64,000 nt of DNA, taken from Cyanobium sp. Cruz-8D1. Its GTDB lineage: Bacteria > Cyanobacteriota > Cyanobacteriia > PCC-6307 > Cyanobiaceae. This document shows positions 27,022 through 35,283 of the stretch, piece by piece (the first letter of the stretch is position 1; the number at the start of each line of letters is the position of its first letter). The translations under genes and the position numbers were made by a program. Under the pieces are notes generated by a model. It was given only the letters and a program-made list of their open reading frames with translations. It was not told the origin of the DNA and searched no databases. The stretch lies in contig NZ_JAGQCD010000014.1 of NCBI RefSeq assembly GCF_024345975.1, positions 27,989-91,988 of the forward strand, read 5' to 3'.

Positions 27022-27442
27022 GCAGGCTGGTGGGGGCGGCCCGCTCGTAGACCGCGGGGGTGCCGAAGCGGCCATAGGCGCCACCCTCCCGGAACCAGCT
27101 CGCCCCTTCCACCTCCTGCAGATCGTGGGGGCGCAGCCCCCAGCGTCGCTCGAGATAGGCCGCCGCTGCCACCGCATCGAAACGGGGTTGGCCGCAGGCC
27201 ACCACCGCCAGAGCCAGGACCCGGACCCTCAGGGCACCGGCCGGACTCTCCTGGATCTCCTCCTCCAACAGAAACGTGAGAAAGTCGCCCTGGGGCTCGG
27301 CTTCCAGGGGGTATTTCTGCAGATAGAGCGCCCGGGCACGGGGAAAGACGGGGCCCGGGGCGCGGGCGAGCAGACGCTCGAAAGACGACTGGAAACTTGG
27401 AAGCTCGCTGATCACGGCGGCGATTGGACGCTCCCTCAGCAT
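26966..27442 (-). CDS. Hypothetical protein
   Basis: 158 residues from the start at 27442 (MLRERPIAAVISELPSFQ). The middle is helical and Ala-rich with GDFLTFLLEEEIQESPAG, and the end has SWFREGGAYGRFGTPAVYER followed by a loose Pro/Ser/Ala tail. I do not recognise the family. The codon pattern is GC-rich at third positions like its neighbours, and a divergent nitroreductase starts 20 bases away. The unusual feature is the 56-base tail overlap with DUF2103; a shorter product is possible. Confidence 0.6.
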   Translation of the reverse strand: MLRERPIAAVISELPSFQSSFERLLARAPGPVFPRARALYLQKYPLEAEPQGDFLTFLLEEEIQESPAGALRVRVLALAVVACGQPRFDAVAAAAYLERRWGLRPHDLQEVEGASWFREGGAYGRFGTPAVYERAAPTSLLSSSADPVPPAADPGSGA

Positions 27443-27462
27443 GCCTGCCTGGTGAGCCCGCC

Positions 27463-28137
27463 ATGATGCGGGTCCCCAGCAACATTCCCGTGGCCTTCAC
27501 CCCTGAGGACATCGCCGGAGCCCTGCGCTGGCGCTATGCCACCAAGAGTTTCAAGGCCGGAGCCAGGATCCCTTCAGCCACCTGGGCTGCCCTGGAGGAC
27601 GCCCTGGTGCAGAGCCCTTCCAGCTATGGGCTGCAGCCCTGGAAGTTCCTTGTGATCGAGGACACAGCCCTGCGCTCGTCCCTGAAACCCCACTCCTGGG
27701 ACCAATCCCAGATCACGGACTGCTCCCACCTGGTGGTCTTTCTGGCCCGTCGCACGATTGAGGCGGCCGATCTGGATCGGCTGATCCAGGCCACAGCCGA
27801 AGCCAGGGGGCTGAACCCGGAGCAACTGGCCCCCTACCGGGGAATGATGGAAAAAGATCTGATCCATGGTCCCCGCAGCGCGGTGATCGATCGCTGGGCC
27901 AGCAATCAGGTGTACATCGCCCTCGGCACCTTTCTGACGGCAGCGGCCCTGCTGTCCGTGGACACCTGCCCGATCGAAGGCTTTTCTCCCGCCGACTACG
28001 ACAGGATTCTCGAGCTTGAGAGCAGCCCCTACCGGAGCTGCGTGGTCTGTGCAGCGGGCTACCGCGACCCCGAGGACCGCTATGCAGCCCTCGCGAAGGT
28101 GCGCTACAAGGCGGCGGATCTGATCGAGACGATCTGA
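27463..28137 (+). CDS. NAD(P)H-dependent nitroreductase family protein
   Basis: 224 residues from ATG 27463 (or 27466). The opening RYATKSFKAGARI and QSPSSYGLQPWKFLVIEDTA are typical of the FMN-binding nitroreductase fold, and the end has GYRDPEDRYAALAKVRYK. Length is normal. These enzymes reduce nitro-aromatics, quinones or flavins; the natural substrate is unknown. The probable 6S RNA begins about 25 bases after the stop. Confidence 0.88.
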   Translation: MMRVPSNIPVAFTPEDIAGALRWRYATKSFKAGARIPSATWAALEDALVQSPSSYGLQPWKFLVIEDTALRSSLKPHSWDQSQITDCSHLVVFLARRTIEAADLDRLIQATAEARGLNPEQLAPYRGMMEKDLIHGPRSAVIDRWASNQVYIALGTFLTAAALLSVDTCPIEGFSPADYDRILELESSPYRSCVVCAAGYRDPEDRYAALAKVRYKAADLIETI

Positions 28138-28162
28138 TCAAAGCCGGTTGTCCAGTCAGAAA

Positions 28163-28349
28163 GGGGTGGACCGCCGTGCCGTCTTGCCCCAGTGTTCGAC
28201 CTGGATGAACCAGGTGGGGAGTCAGGGGCGGGGCTTCGTTTCCGGCCGTGAGGCCGGTATACGTTGCCGTCGCTGAAGACTCCCCGCGTCGAAAGGGAGT
28301 CAGATCAGAAAACTGTGAAAGGCAGTCACCAACACAGCAGTCCAACCCC
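28163..28349 (+). ncRNA. ssaA: Structured RNA, probable 6S RNA (ssaA)
   Basis: No ORF fits this 215-base gap, but it folds. A closing stem pairs 28163-28171 with 28340-28349 (one bulged A). Inside are hairpin 28199-28215 (ACCTGG/CCAGGT), stem 28216-28223 with 28278-28285 (8 pairs), terminal hairpin 28242-28257 (CCGGCC, GTGA loop, GGCCGG) and small hairpin 28312-28326. A length near 187, an open central bubble with small hairpins and a long terminal stem match 6S RNA, which binds RNA polymerase; the cyanobacterial 6S gene is known to neighbour purK. The GNRA-type GTGA loop and AGTGTTCG near the 5' side favour the plus strand. Ends are approximate. Confidence 0.62.
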
Positions 28350-28352
28350 ATC

Positions 28353-29633
28353 CTAAGAGGGTTCGTCTGGCAGCGGCCAGATGGCCCGCACCTCCGCCAG
28401 CCGGCGCTGTTTCTCCAGCTCACGCTCGGCGTCGTTTCGGCCTTCGAGCAGCAGGGTGAGGTGGCCCAGCTTGCGGCCGGTCCCACCGCCTTGCTTGCCG
28501 TACCAGTGCAGCTGGGAACCGGGAAGCGCCTCAAGGGCGCGGCGCCGTTCCAGCTGGTCGGCATCGCCACCCTCCGGCGCGAGCAGGTTGACCATCAAGG
28601 CACCCGGGACCACGGCGTCGGTGGCGCCCATCGGCAGCCCGGCGACGATGCGCACCTGCTGGGAGAACTGGCTGGTCTGGCAAGCCTCGATCGTCAGGTG
28701 GCCGGAGTTGTGGGTGCGGGGGGCCAGCTCGTTGACCTGCAGACCCGAGGGGCCGTAAAAGAACTCGATCGACAGCACGCCCACATAGTCGAGGGCGGTG
28801 AGCAGGGAAACGGCCACGTTGCGGGCGAACACCTCGACCCGGTGATCCACCGGCGCGGGGAAGAGCACCCAGTCGCAGACGCGGCGGTGCTGGTGTGTCT
28901 GGACCAATGGAAAGCAAGCCACCGAGCCATGACGGTCGCGGCAGGCCACCAGCGCCAGCTCCTGCTCGAAGCGCACCAGCTCCTCGAGGATCCAGTCTTT
29001 GGGGTCGACGGTGGCTAGCAGACGCTTCAGCGCAGCCAGATCGACCAGGGGAATCGTGCCCCGGCCGTCGTAGCCCCCGCGGCTGGCCTTGGCCATCATT
29101 GGAAAGCTGAAGCCCTCGGGAAGGCAGGGAGCGGCAGGGGATCGCAGGGGGAGCGGCAGGCTCGCCGGCACGGAGGCCTGTCCCCCATCCACGGCCGTGG
29201 GCGTGGCGGGGTGGAGGACGTCGGCCAGGGGGAACCAACGGGGAGACGGCAGGTGCAGGTCGGCCAGAAGGCGCCGCTGGCCCTCCTTGCTGACGAGGGG
29301 TTGCAGGGCCTCGAGTCCCGGCAGGAACTGGAGGCCAGGACCCTCAAGCGCCTGCAGGGCCTCGAGGGGAATCCACTCGTTTTCAAAGCTGATGGCGTGG
29401 CAGCGGCTGGCCAGCTCCCGGGTGGCGGCCACGTCATCGACGGGGGCCAGGACCACACTGGCCGCCTCGCGGGTGGCCGGATCGTCGGCGCCGGGGGTCT
29501 GCACATGCAGGGCGACGCCAAGCTCCCGGGCGGCCTGGGCCAGCATCCAGGCCAGCTGGCCGCCCCCCACGATGCCGATGGCATCGATCGCAGGGGGGCT
29601 GGCCTGGGGATCGGGGTCAGGGATGGTCTGCAC
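28353..29633 (-). CDS. purK: 5-(carboxyamino)imidazole ribonucleotide synthase PurK
   Basis: 426 residues from GTG 29633 (a TTG at 29681 would add 16 residues). The N-terminal AIGIVGGGQLAWMLAQAARELG is the PurK nucleotide-fold start. ATP-grasp features follow: PMMAKASRGGYDGRGT near residue 178 and VNELAPRTHNSGHLTIEAC near 300. It carboxylates AIR with ATP and bicarbonate in purine synthesis. A 20-residue Asp/Pro-rich lead precedes the fold. The orphan sugar permease lies upstream on the same strand, unrelated in function. Confidence 0.95.
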   Translation of the reverse strand: MQTIPDPDPQASPPAIDAIGIVGGGQLAWMLAQAARELGVALHVQTPGADDPATREAASVVLAPVDDVAATRELASRCHAISFENEWIPLEALQALEGPGLQFLPGLEALQPLVSKEGQRRLLADLHLPSPRWFPLADVLHPATPTAVDGGQASVPASLPLPLRSPAAPCLPEGFSFPMMAKASRGGYDGRGTIPLVDLAALKRLLATVDPKDWILEELVRFEQELALVACRDRHGSVACFPLVQTHQHRRVCDWVLFPAPVDHRVEVFARNVAVSLLTALDYVGVLSIEFFYGPSGLQVNELAPRTHNSGHLTIEACQTSQFSQQVRIVAGLPMGATDAVVPGALMVNLLAPEGGDADQLERRRALEALPGSQLHWYGKQGGGTGRKLGHLTLLLEGRNDAERELEKQRRLAEVRAIWPLPDEPS

Positions 29634-29708
29634 CCTGGAAGGTTGTTCGAACCGTGGTCCAGCCTGCCACCAGGGCGTCAACCCCCAACCTCAGAGCCGG
29701 GAGGGTCC

Positions 29709-30605
29709 TCACTGCAGAGGGTTCTCGGCGGCGAAGGCGTAGCGGATCAGGCTGAGCAGCAGCACGATCAGAAAGAGGGCCAACCCCACCGTGCAGGCAT
29801 AGCTGATCTCCAGCTCCGAAAAGGCCTGGTCGTAGACGTAGTAGACGATGGTGCGGGTGCTGTCCGCCGGCCCCCCCTGGGTCATCAGGTACACCTCCTC
29901 AAACACCTTGGTGGCTCCGATGGCGGAAATCACCGCCACCAGCGTGATGTAGGGCCTCAGCAGGGGCAAGGTGATGTCGAGGTGGCGACGCCAACCCTCG
30001 CTGCCGTCGAGAGCCGCCGCCTCGTAGAGATCGGCGGAGATTCCCTGCAGGCCGGCCACGAAGATGACCATGTAGTAGCCGAGCCCCTTCCAGAGGGTCA
30101 CGAGCATCACCGAGGGCAGGGCCAGGCCAGTGGAGGTGAGAAAGCCGATCGGCGTGAAGCGATCACCCAGCAGGGCCCCGAGCCAGCCATTGACCAGCCC
30201 GTTTTCCGCATAGAGCCAGCGGAAGGCAATCGCTGCCACCACCAGGGACACCAGGACCGGGGTGTAGAAGGCGCCGCGAAACCAGTGGATACCAGGCAGC
30301 TGGCGGTTGACCAACACCGCCAAACCAAGGGCACCGAGGACGATCGGCGGCACCACCCCCACCAGATAGAGGAAGGTGGTGCCGGTCACCCGCAGCAGCA
30401 TCGGATCGGCCACCAGCCGGCGGAAGTTGGCCAGGCCCACGAAGGTGAGCGGCTCGCTCACATCCAGCCCCGTGCGGGTGAAGCTGATCACCAGGGCCAT
30501 GGCTGCCGGGATCAGCACCGACACGGCCAGCAGCAGCAGGGCGGGGACCAGAAACGCCCAGGCGGAGCGGCTGGACACAGGCGCAGAAGGGATGGGTGTG
30601 GCCAT
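29709..30605 (-). CDS. Orphan sugar ABC transporter permease, MalF/UgpA type
   Basis: 298 residues from the ATG at 30605. Six membrane segments; the first is WAFLVPALLLLAVSVLIPAA. The EAA loop reads DLYEAAALDGSEGWRRHLDI near residues 205-224, and TKVFEEVYLMTQGGPADSTR is a standard permease motif. No binding protein, partner permease or ATPase is adjacent, so its complex must be assembled from genes elsewhere. Divergent from recQ with 82 bases between start codons. Confidence 0.88.
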   Translation of the reverse strand: MATPIPSAPVSSRSAWAFLVPALLLLAVSVLIPAAMALVISFTRTGLDVSEPLTFVGLANFRRLVADPMLLRVTGTTFLYLVGVVPPIVLGALGLAVLVNRQLPGIHWFRGAFYTPVLVSLVVAAIAFRWLYAENGLVNGWLGALLGDRFTPIGFLTSTGLALPSVMLVTLWKGLGYYMVIFVAGLQGISADLYEAAALDGSEGWRRHLDITLPLLRPYITLVAVISAIGATKVFEEVYLMTQGGPADSTRTIVYYVYDQAFSELEISYACTVGLALFLIVLLLSLIRYAFAAENPLQ

Positions 30606-30687
30606 GGGTGCATCCTGCCGGACGTGGAGCGTTGCACAATCGGCATCGAGGCTGGAGACCACCGATGCGGTTCGATCCGCCATTCCG

Positions 30688-32514
30688 ATGACGGACAACC
30701 CGAAGCAGGTGCTGCGTGAGGTGTTCGGCTACGACGCCTTCCGCGGTCCCCAGGCCGCCATCGTCGAGCACGTCTGTGCGGGAGGCTCGGCCCTGGTGCT
30801 GATGCCCACCGGAGGCGGCAAATCGCTTTGCTACCAGATCCCGGCGCTCTGCCGGCCGGGAACGGCGGTCGTGGTGTCACCGCTGATCGCCCTGATGCAG
30901 GACCAGGTCGGTGCCCTGCGGCAGGCGGGCGTACGGGCGGCCGCCCTGCATTCGGCCGAGAGCAGCGACGCGGCGGCGGCCACCTGGCGCGAGCTCCAGG
31001 CCGGCCAGCTCGATCTGCTCTACGTGTCGCCGGAGCGGCTCCTGGGAGGCGATCTGATCGAGCGCCTGGCGGCGCTGCCCCTGGCCCTGTTCGCCATCGA
31101 TGAGGCCCACTGCGTCTCCCAGTGGGGCCATGATTTCCGGCCCGAGTACCTGCAGCTGGCGGTGCTCGCCGAGCGCTTCGCCGCCGTTCCCCGCATCGCC
31201 CTGACGGCCACGGCCGATCCCCGCACCCGGGCCGAGATCGTGGCGCGCCTGAGCCTGGAGCAGGCGGCCACCTTCATCGCCAGCTTCGATCGGCCCAACA
31301 TCCGCTACCTGCTGCGCGACAAGAGCGAACCCAAGCGCCAGCTCCTCGAGTTTCTCACCACCCAGCGGGGCCATTCCGGCATCGTCTACGCCCGCTCCCG
31401 TAAGCGGGTGGACGACGTCGCCGCCGCCCTGAAGGACGCTGGCCACGACGCCCTGCCGTACCACGCCGGGCTCTCACCGGAGCGGCGCAGCGCTGCCCTG
31501 GAGCGCTTCCGCCTTGGCAGCGGCGTGATCGTGGTGGCCACCATCGCCTTTGGCATGGGCATCGACAAGCCGGATGTGCGCTTCGTGGCCCATGTGGACC
31601 TGCCCAAGAGCCTGGAGGCCTACTACCAGGAGACGGGTCGGGCAGGCCGGGATGGCCTGCCCGCCATCGCCTGGATGGTGCATGGTTCCGGGGACGTGCC
31701 GCCGCTGCGTCGCTTCATCGACGACTCCGACGCTGAGCCGGCCCAGAAGCGGATCGAGCACGGCCGCCTCGAAGCTCTGATCGGCTTTGCCGAGGCCTCC
31801 AGCTGCCGCCGGCGCATCCTGCTCAGCTACCTGGGCGAAGCGGACGGCAGCGACTGCGGCAACTGCGACGTCTGCCTGGAGCCGAACCAGGGCGTGGACG
31901 TGACCGAACCGGCCCGCAAAGCCCTCTCCGCCGTCTATCGCACCGGGGGACGCTTCGGCGCCGCCCACCTGGTGGACGTGCTGCTGGGGGGCGAGACAGC
32001 CCGGATCCGCAGCCTCGGCCATGACCAGCTGGGGGTGCATGGGATCGGCAAGGAACTGGACCGGGGTCAGTGGCGCAGCCTGTTCCGCCAACTCACCGCC
32101 AGGGGGTACCTGGTGGCGGCCGCCGACGGCCATGGGGGCCTGCAGTTCGGTGACGACGCCCTGGTGCGACCGCTGCTGCGCGGCGACATCCGCCTGGAGA
32201 TTCGTCTGCCGGCGGCGGCGAAGGACCGCCGCGGCGCGGCGGCCGGGGGCGGTGGCGGTGGCGGAGCGACAGTGGCCGACAACGCCGATCCGGGACTCCT
32301 GACGGCCCTGAAGGCCTGGCGGCTGGAGCAGGCGCGCCAGCAAGGGCTGCCGCCCTATGTGGTCTTCCACGACCGCACCCTGATCGCCATCGCCGAATGC
32401 CGTCCCACGGCCCTCGAGGACCTGGCCGGCATCACCGGCATCGGCAGGGCCAAGCTCGCCAGCTATGGCGAAGCGGTGCTGGCGGTGGTGAGGAGCCAGA
32501 CCGCACCGGCCTAG
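30688..32514 (+). CDS. recQ: ATP-dependent DNA helicase RecQ
   Basis: 608 residues from the ATG at 30688. Walker A MPTGGGKSLCYQ is near residue 38 and the DEAH box IDEAHCVSQWGHDFRPEY near 137. Motif VI is ETGRAGRDGLP. A RecQ zinc site follows (Cys in SSCRRRIL and DCGNCDVC). The winged-helix region is present, and an HRDC domain closes the protein (about 530-605). A Gly-rich linker near 520 separates the last two. It unwinds forks and recombination intermediates 3' to 5'. aroB follows after 27 bases. Confidence 0.95.
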   Translation: MTDNPKQVLREVFGYDAFRGPQAAIVEHVCAGGSALVLMPTGGGKSLCYQIPALCRPGTAVVVSPLIALMQDQVGALRQAGVRAAALHSAESSDAAAATWRELQAGQLDLLYVSPERLLGGDLIERLAALPLALFAIDEAHCVSQWGHDFRPEYLQLAVLAERFAAVPRIALTATADPRTRAEIVARLSLEQAATFIASFDRPNIRYLLRDKSEPKRQLLEFLTTQRGHSGIVYARSRKRVDDVAAALKDAGHDALPYHAGLSPERRSAALERFRLGSGVIVVATIAFGMGIDKPDVRFVAHVDLPKSLEAYYQETGRAGRDGLPAIAWMVHGSGDVPPLRRFIDDSDAEPAQKRIEHGRLEALIGFAEASSCRRRILLSYLGEADGSDCGNCDVCLEPNQGVDVTEPARKALSAVYRTGGRFGAAHLVDVLLGGETARIRSLGHDQLGVHGIGKELDRGQWRSLFRQLTARGYLVAAADGHGGLQFGDDALVRPLLRGDIRLEIRLPAAAKDRRGAAAGGGGGGGATVADNADPGLLTALKAWRLEQARQQGLPPYVVFHDRTLIAIAECRPTALEDLAGITGIGRAKLASYGEAVLAVVRSQTAPA

Positions 32515-32541
32515 CCTCAGTCCACCCTTGATCAGCCGTCC

Positions 32542-33681
32542 GTGCCGCAGGACTACCGCACCATCACGGTGTCCCTGGCCGCCGATCCCTATCCGATCCT
32601 GATCGGGGACGGCCTGCTCGGCCACCTGGGTTCCTTCCTGATCGAGCGCGGCTTCCAGAGCGGCACCCGTGTGCTGGTGGTGACCAACCCCGACGTGCAG
32701 GGATTCCATGGTGCCGAGGCGCTGAGGAGCCTCCAGGCCAGCGGGTTCGCCGTGCGGAGCCTGGTGCTGGAGGCCGGCGAGGAGCACAAGACAGCCGCCA
32801 CCGTGGCGGCCATCCACGACGCCGCCTTTGAACACCGCTTGGAGCGAGGCTCCCTGATCGTCGCCCTGGGGGGCGGTGTGGTGGGGGACATGGCCGGCTT
32901 CGCCGCCGCCACCTGGTTGCGGGGCATCGCCGTGGTGCAGGTGCCCACCACCCTGCTGGCGATGGTGGACGCCGCCATCGGGGGCAAGACGGGGGTGAAC
33001 CATCCGGGGGGCAAGAACCTGATCGGCGCCTTTCACCAGCCGAAGCTGGTGCTGATTGACCCGCGGGTGCTGGCCACCCTGCCGGAGAGGGAATTCCGCG
33101 CCGGGATGGCGGAGGTGATCAAGTACGCGGTCATCGGCGATGGGCAGCTCTTCGACGACCTGGAGCAGGCCGCCGGCCGGGATCCCCAGGGCGCCCTGGC
33201 CAGCCGCGAGGCCATCGGACCCGAGCTGCTGCAACGCTTGCTGGAGCGCTCAGCCGCCGCCAAGGCCCGGGTGGTGGCCGCCGATGAAAGGGAAGGGGGG
33301 CTGCGGGCGATCCTCAACTACGGCCACACCCTGGGCCACGCAGTGGAGAACCTCAGCGGCTACGGCACCTGGCTGCACGGCGAAGCCGTGGGCCTGGGCA
33401 TGCTGGCCGCCGGTGACATCGCCGTGGCGATGGGGCTATGGAGCCAGGCGGATCAGGACAGGCAACGCCGGCTGGTCGCGGCCGCTGGGCTGCCCATGGG
33501 CTGGCCAGCCCTCGAGCCCGAGGCGGTGCTGACCTCTCTGCAGGCGGACAAGAAAGTGCGCCAGGGAAAGGTTCGCTTCGTCCTGCCCACCGGCGTGGGA
33601 TCGGTCACGATTCGCGATGACGTCGATCCAGCCACGATCAGGGCCGCCCTGGCGGTCGCCGCTTCGATCGGCTCCCCCTGA
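32542..33681 (+). CDS. aroB: 3-dehydroquinate synthase
   Basis: 379 residues from GTG 32542. The NAD and substrate motifs are clear: [41 protein letters not shown], and the metal-binding region [14 protein letters not shown] with [12 protein letters not shown] and HGEAVGLGM. It converts DAHP to 3-dehydroquinate, the second step of the shikimate pathway. It begins 27 bases after recQ and may share its transcript. The 138 bases after it precede the DUF4912 gene. Confidence 0.96.
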   Translation: MPQDYRTITVSLAADPYPILIGDGLLGHLGSFLIERGFQSGTRVLVVTNPDVQGFHGAEALRSLQASGFAVRSLVLEAGEEHKTAATVAAIHDAAFEHRLERGSLIVALGGGVVGDMAGFAAATWLRGIAVVQVPTTLLAMVDAAIGGKTGVNHPGGKNLIGAFHQPKLVLIDPRVLATLPEREFRAGMAEVIKYAVIGDGQLFDDLEQAAGRDPQGALASREAIGPELLQRLLERSAAAKARVVAADEREGGLRAILNYGHTLGHAVENLSGYGTWLHGEAVGLGMLAAGDIAVAMGLWSQADQDRQRRLVAAAGLPMGWPALEPEAVLTSLQADKKVRQGKVRFVLPTGVGSVTIRDDVDPATIRAALAVAASIGSP

Positions 33682-33819
33682 CACGCAGGCGCGACCCGGG
33701 GTGTGCATGCGGGGAAGGCCCGGCTCCCATGGCTCCGATCGTGGTCTTTCGCTGACAGGCAAGGCGCGGGCCCCCAAGATCGGAGACCATCACCGGAAGG
33801 TTTTTATTCCACACGGCCC

Positions 33820-34914
33820 ATGAGAAGTCGTCCCAGCCGGTTCAAAAACATCCTGAGCCAGCCCCTGCGACGACTCGGCGCCCTGGCCAGGACCATCGGG
33901 CTTGGGGGCCGGGACGTGGCGGCGGGGCCGGAGTCATCGCCCGCTCAGGATCCCCCCTCCGCGGCACCCTTCCAGGAGCCGGCAGCGGCCAGCCCCGCGC
34001 TGGAGCGGCCGAGCGATGGCGGCGGTGGAACGTCCTGGGTCGCTTTCCTCCCCCGCGATCCCCAGTGGTCCCAGGTGCGCTGGGCCATCACCCCGGCCGA
34101 CAGGAGCCAGGCCCAGGCCGATGGCGCCACCCAGCTCTGCCTGCGTGTCGCCGACGTGACCGGACTGGACGGGGGGTCCACCCACCCCCACACCCTGCAG
34201 GAGGTGGTGGTGGAAAGCCAGGCCAGCGAGTGGTACCTGCCGGTGCCCCTGTCCGGTCGTGATTACAGGGTGGAGCTCGGTTTCCGCAAGGGCGGCAGCG
34301 GCGGCTGGATCTCCCTGGCCTTCTCCGCCACGGCCCACGTCCCCGTGCTGGACAGCCAGGCCGTGTCCGTGCCCGATCCCTTCGTGGCCTTCTCCATGCC
34401 GCCCGCGATCCAAGCGGCGCTGGCTCCAGTTCCGTCCAGGGAGATCATCAACGACCTGCATGAGCGGCTTTACCAGAGCGCAACCAGCCCCTGGCGCCGC
34501 CTCGGCCGAGGTTCGGAGACCTTCCACGAAAGCGATTCCGCCGCCGGTCTGCAGGGCGACAACGACTTCTCCGCCTCCGGTGCAGGCCCCTGGGCCTCCG
34601 GCCGCAGCGGCTCCGGCATCGGCGGAGTGGCCGCTCGCCAGCGGTCCTTCTGGCTGGTGGCCGATGCCGAACTGATTGTTTACGGCGCCACCGACCCCTC
34701 TGCCCGGTTGAGCATCGGTGGCGAAGCGGTTCCGCTCTCCGCCGACGGTACTTTCCGCCTGCAGGTTCCCTTCCGGGATGGCCAGCAGCTCTACCCGATC
34801 GAAGCCCTGGCCGCCGATGGCGAGCAGAAGCGCAGCATCACCATGGAGTTCCGCCGCACGACACCCCACGCGAACGTCAATCCCAAGGATGAAGCCCAGT
34901 CGGAGTGGTTCTAA
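33820..34914 (+). CDS. DUF4912 domain protein
   Basis: 364 residues from the ATG at 33820. A basic N-terminus (RSRPSRFKNIL) and a disordered Ala/Pro-rich stretch (about 35-65) lead to a DUF4912 core: LPRDPQWSQVRWAITPADR, TQLCLRVADVTGLDGG and SEWYLPVPLSGRDYRVELGF. A second beta-rich domain near the end (LIVYGATDPSARLSIGGEAV) resembles an immunoglobulin-like repeat that often follows DUF4912. Function unknown. The middle (about 225-280) is Ser/Gly-rich. It converges on the small Cys protein, eight bases away. Confidence 0.75.
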   Translation: MRSRPSRFKNILSQPLRRLGALARTIGLGGRDVAAGPESSPAQDPPSAAPFQEPAAASPALERPSDGGGGTSWVAFLPRDPQWSQVRWAITPADRSQAQADGATQLCLRVADVTGLDGGSTHPHTLQEVVVESQASEWYLPVPLSGRDYRVELGFRKGGSGGWISLAFSATAHVPVLDSQAVSVPDPFVAFSMPPAIQAALAPVPSREIINDLHERLYQSATSPWRRLGRGSETFHESDSAAGLQGDNDFSASGAGPWASGRSGSGIGGVAARQRSFWLVADAELIVYGATDPSARLSIGGEAVPLSADGTFRLQVPFRDGQQLYPIEALAADGEQKRSITMEFRRTTPHANVNPKDEAQSEWF

Positions 34915-34922
34915 GCCAGGGC

Positions 34923-35210
34923 TCAGTGGCTCTCCCGCAGTTGTTCGGTGCAGATGGTGATGCAGTCACCGTCGTCAAGGGAGCAGGTGGTGATGCAGGC
35001 GAAGTAGGTCTCGACGGGATCCTCGTTGATCAGCTCAACATCAACGTTCAGACCATCGTCACCCCTTGAAGATCCGGAATCCAGATGAAACGTTTCCCCA
35101 AACAATGGATCTTCCGTACGGTGGCCGAATTCCGTAGGGCTGCCGAAAACGTTGCCCATTGCCGTTGCCATCACAGCGCCTTCTGATTGGATTTTCACCC
35201 TAACCTTCAT
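34923..35210 (-). CDS. Small acidic protein with C-x3-C-x6-C-x3-C motif
   Basis: 95 residues. The start MKVRVKIQ at 35210 is backed by a strong ribosome-binding site (GGAGGAG about 10 bases upstream). The C-terminal 25 residues read YFACITTCSLDDGDCITIC then TEQLRESH, with four Cys in two C-x3-C pairs, a pattern suited to a metal ion or iron-sulfur site or a two-disulfide helical hairpin. Similar short tails occur in other picocyanobacterial proteins in my memory, with no known role. The first 60 residues are acidic and poorly structured. A perfect hairpin lies just before the ribosome-binding site. Confidence 0.7.
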   Translation of the reverse strand: MKVRVKIQSEGAVMATAMGNVFGSPTEFGHRTEDPLFGETFHLDSGSSRGDDGLNVDVELINEDPVETYFACITTCSLDDGDCITICTEQLRESH

Positions 35211-35230
35211 TGCCGTTTTCTCCTCCAGGA

Positions 35231-35248
35231 TTGAGCAGGAATGCTCAA
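35231..35248 (-). promoter_or_regulatory. Hairpin in the leader of the small Cys protein gene
   Basis: TTGAGCA, a four-base loop and TGCTCAA form a perfect seven-pair stem 5' of the GGAGGAG ribosome-binding site of the minus-strand gene. There is no T-run, so it is more likely a leader stabiliser or control element than a terminator. Confidence 0.4.
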
Positions 35249-35283
35249 GGTTTCATGTGGAGATGTAAAGCGATGGCTGTTGA

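Noticed and set aside
29640..29670. GGTTGTTCGAACC, resembling a tRNA T-arm
   Set aside because: No acceptor stem, anticodon arm or D-arm around it; it lies in a short gap between two genes.
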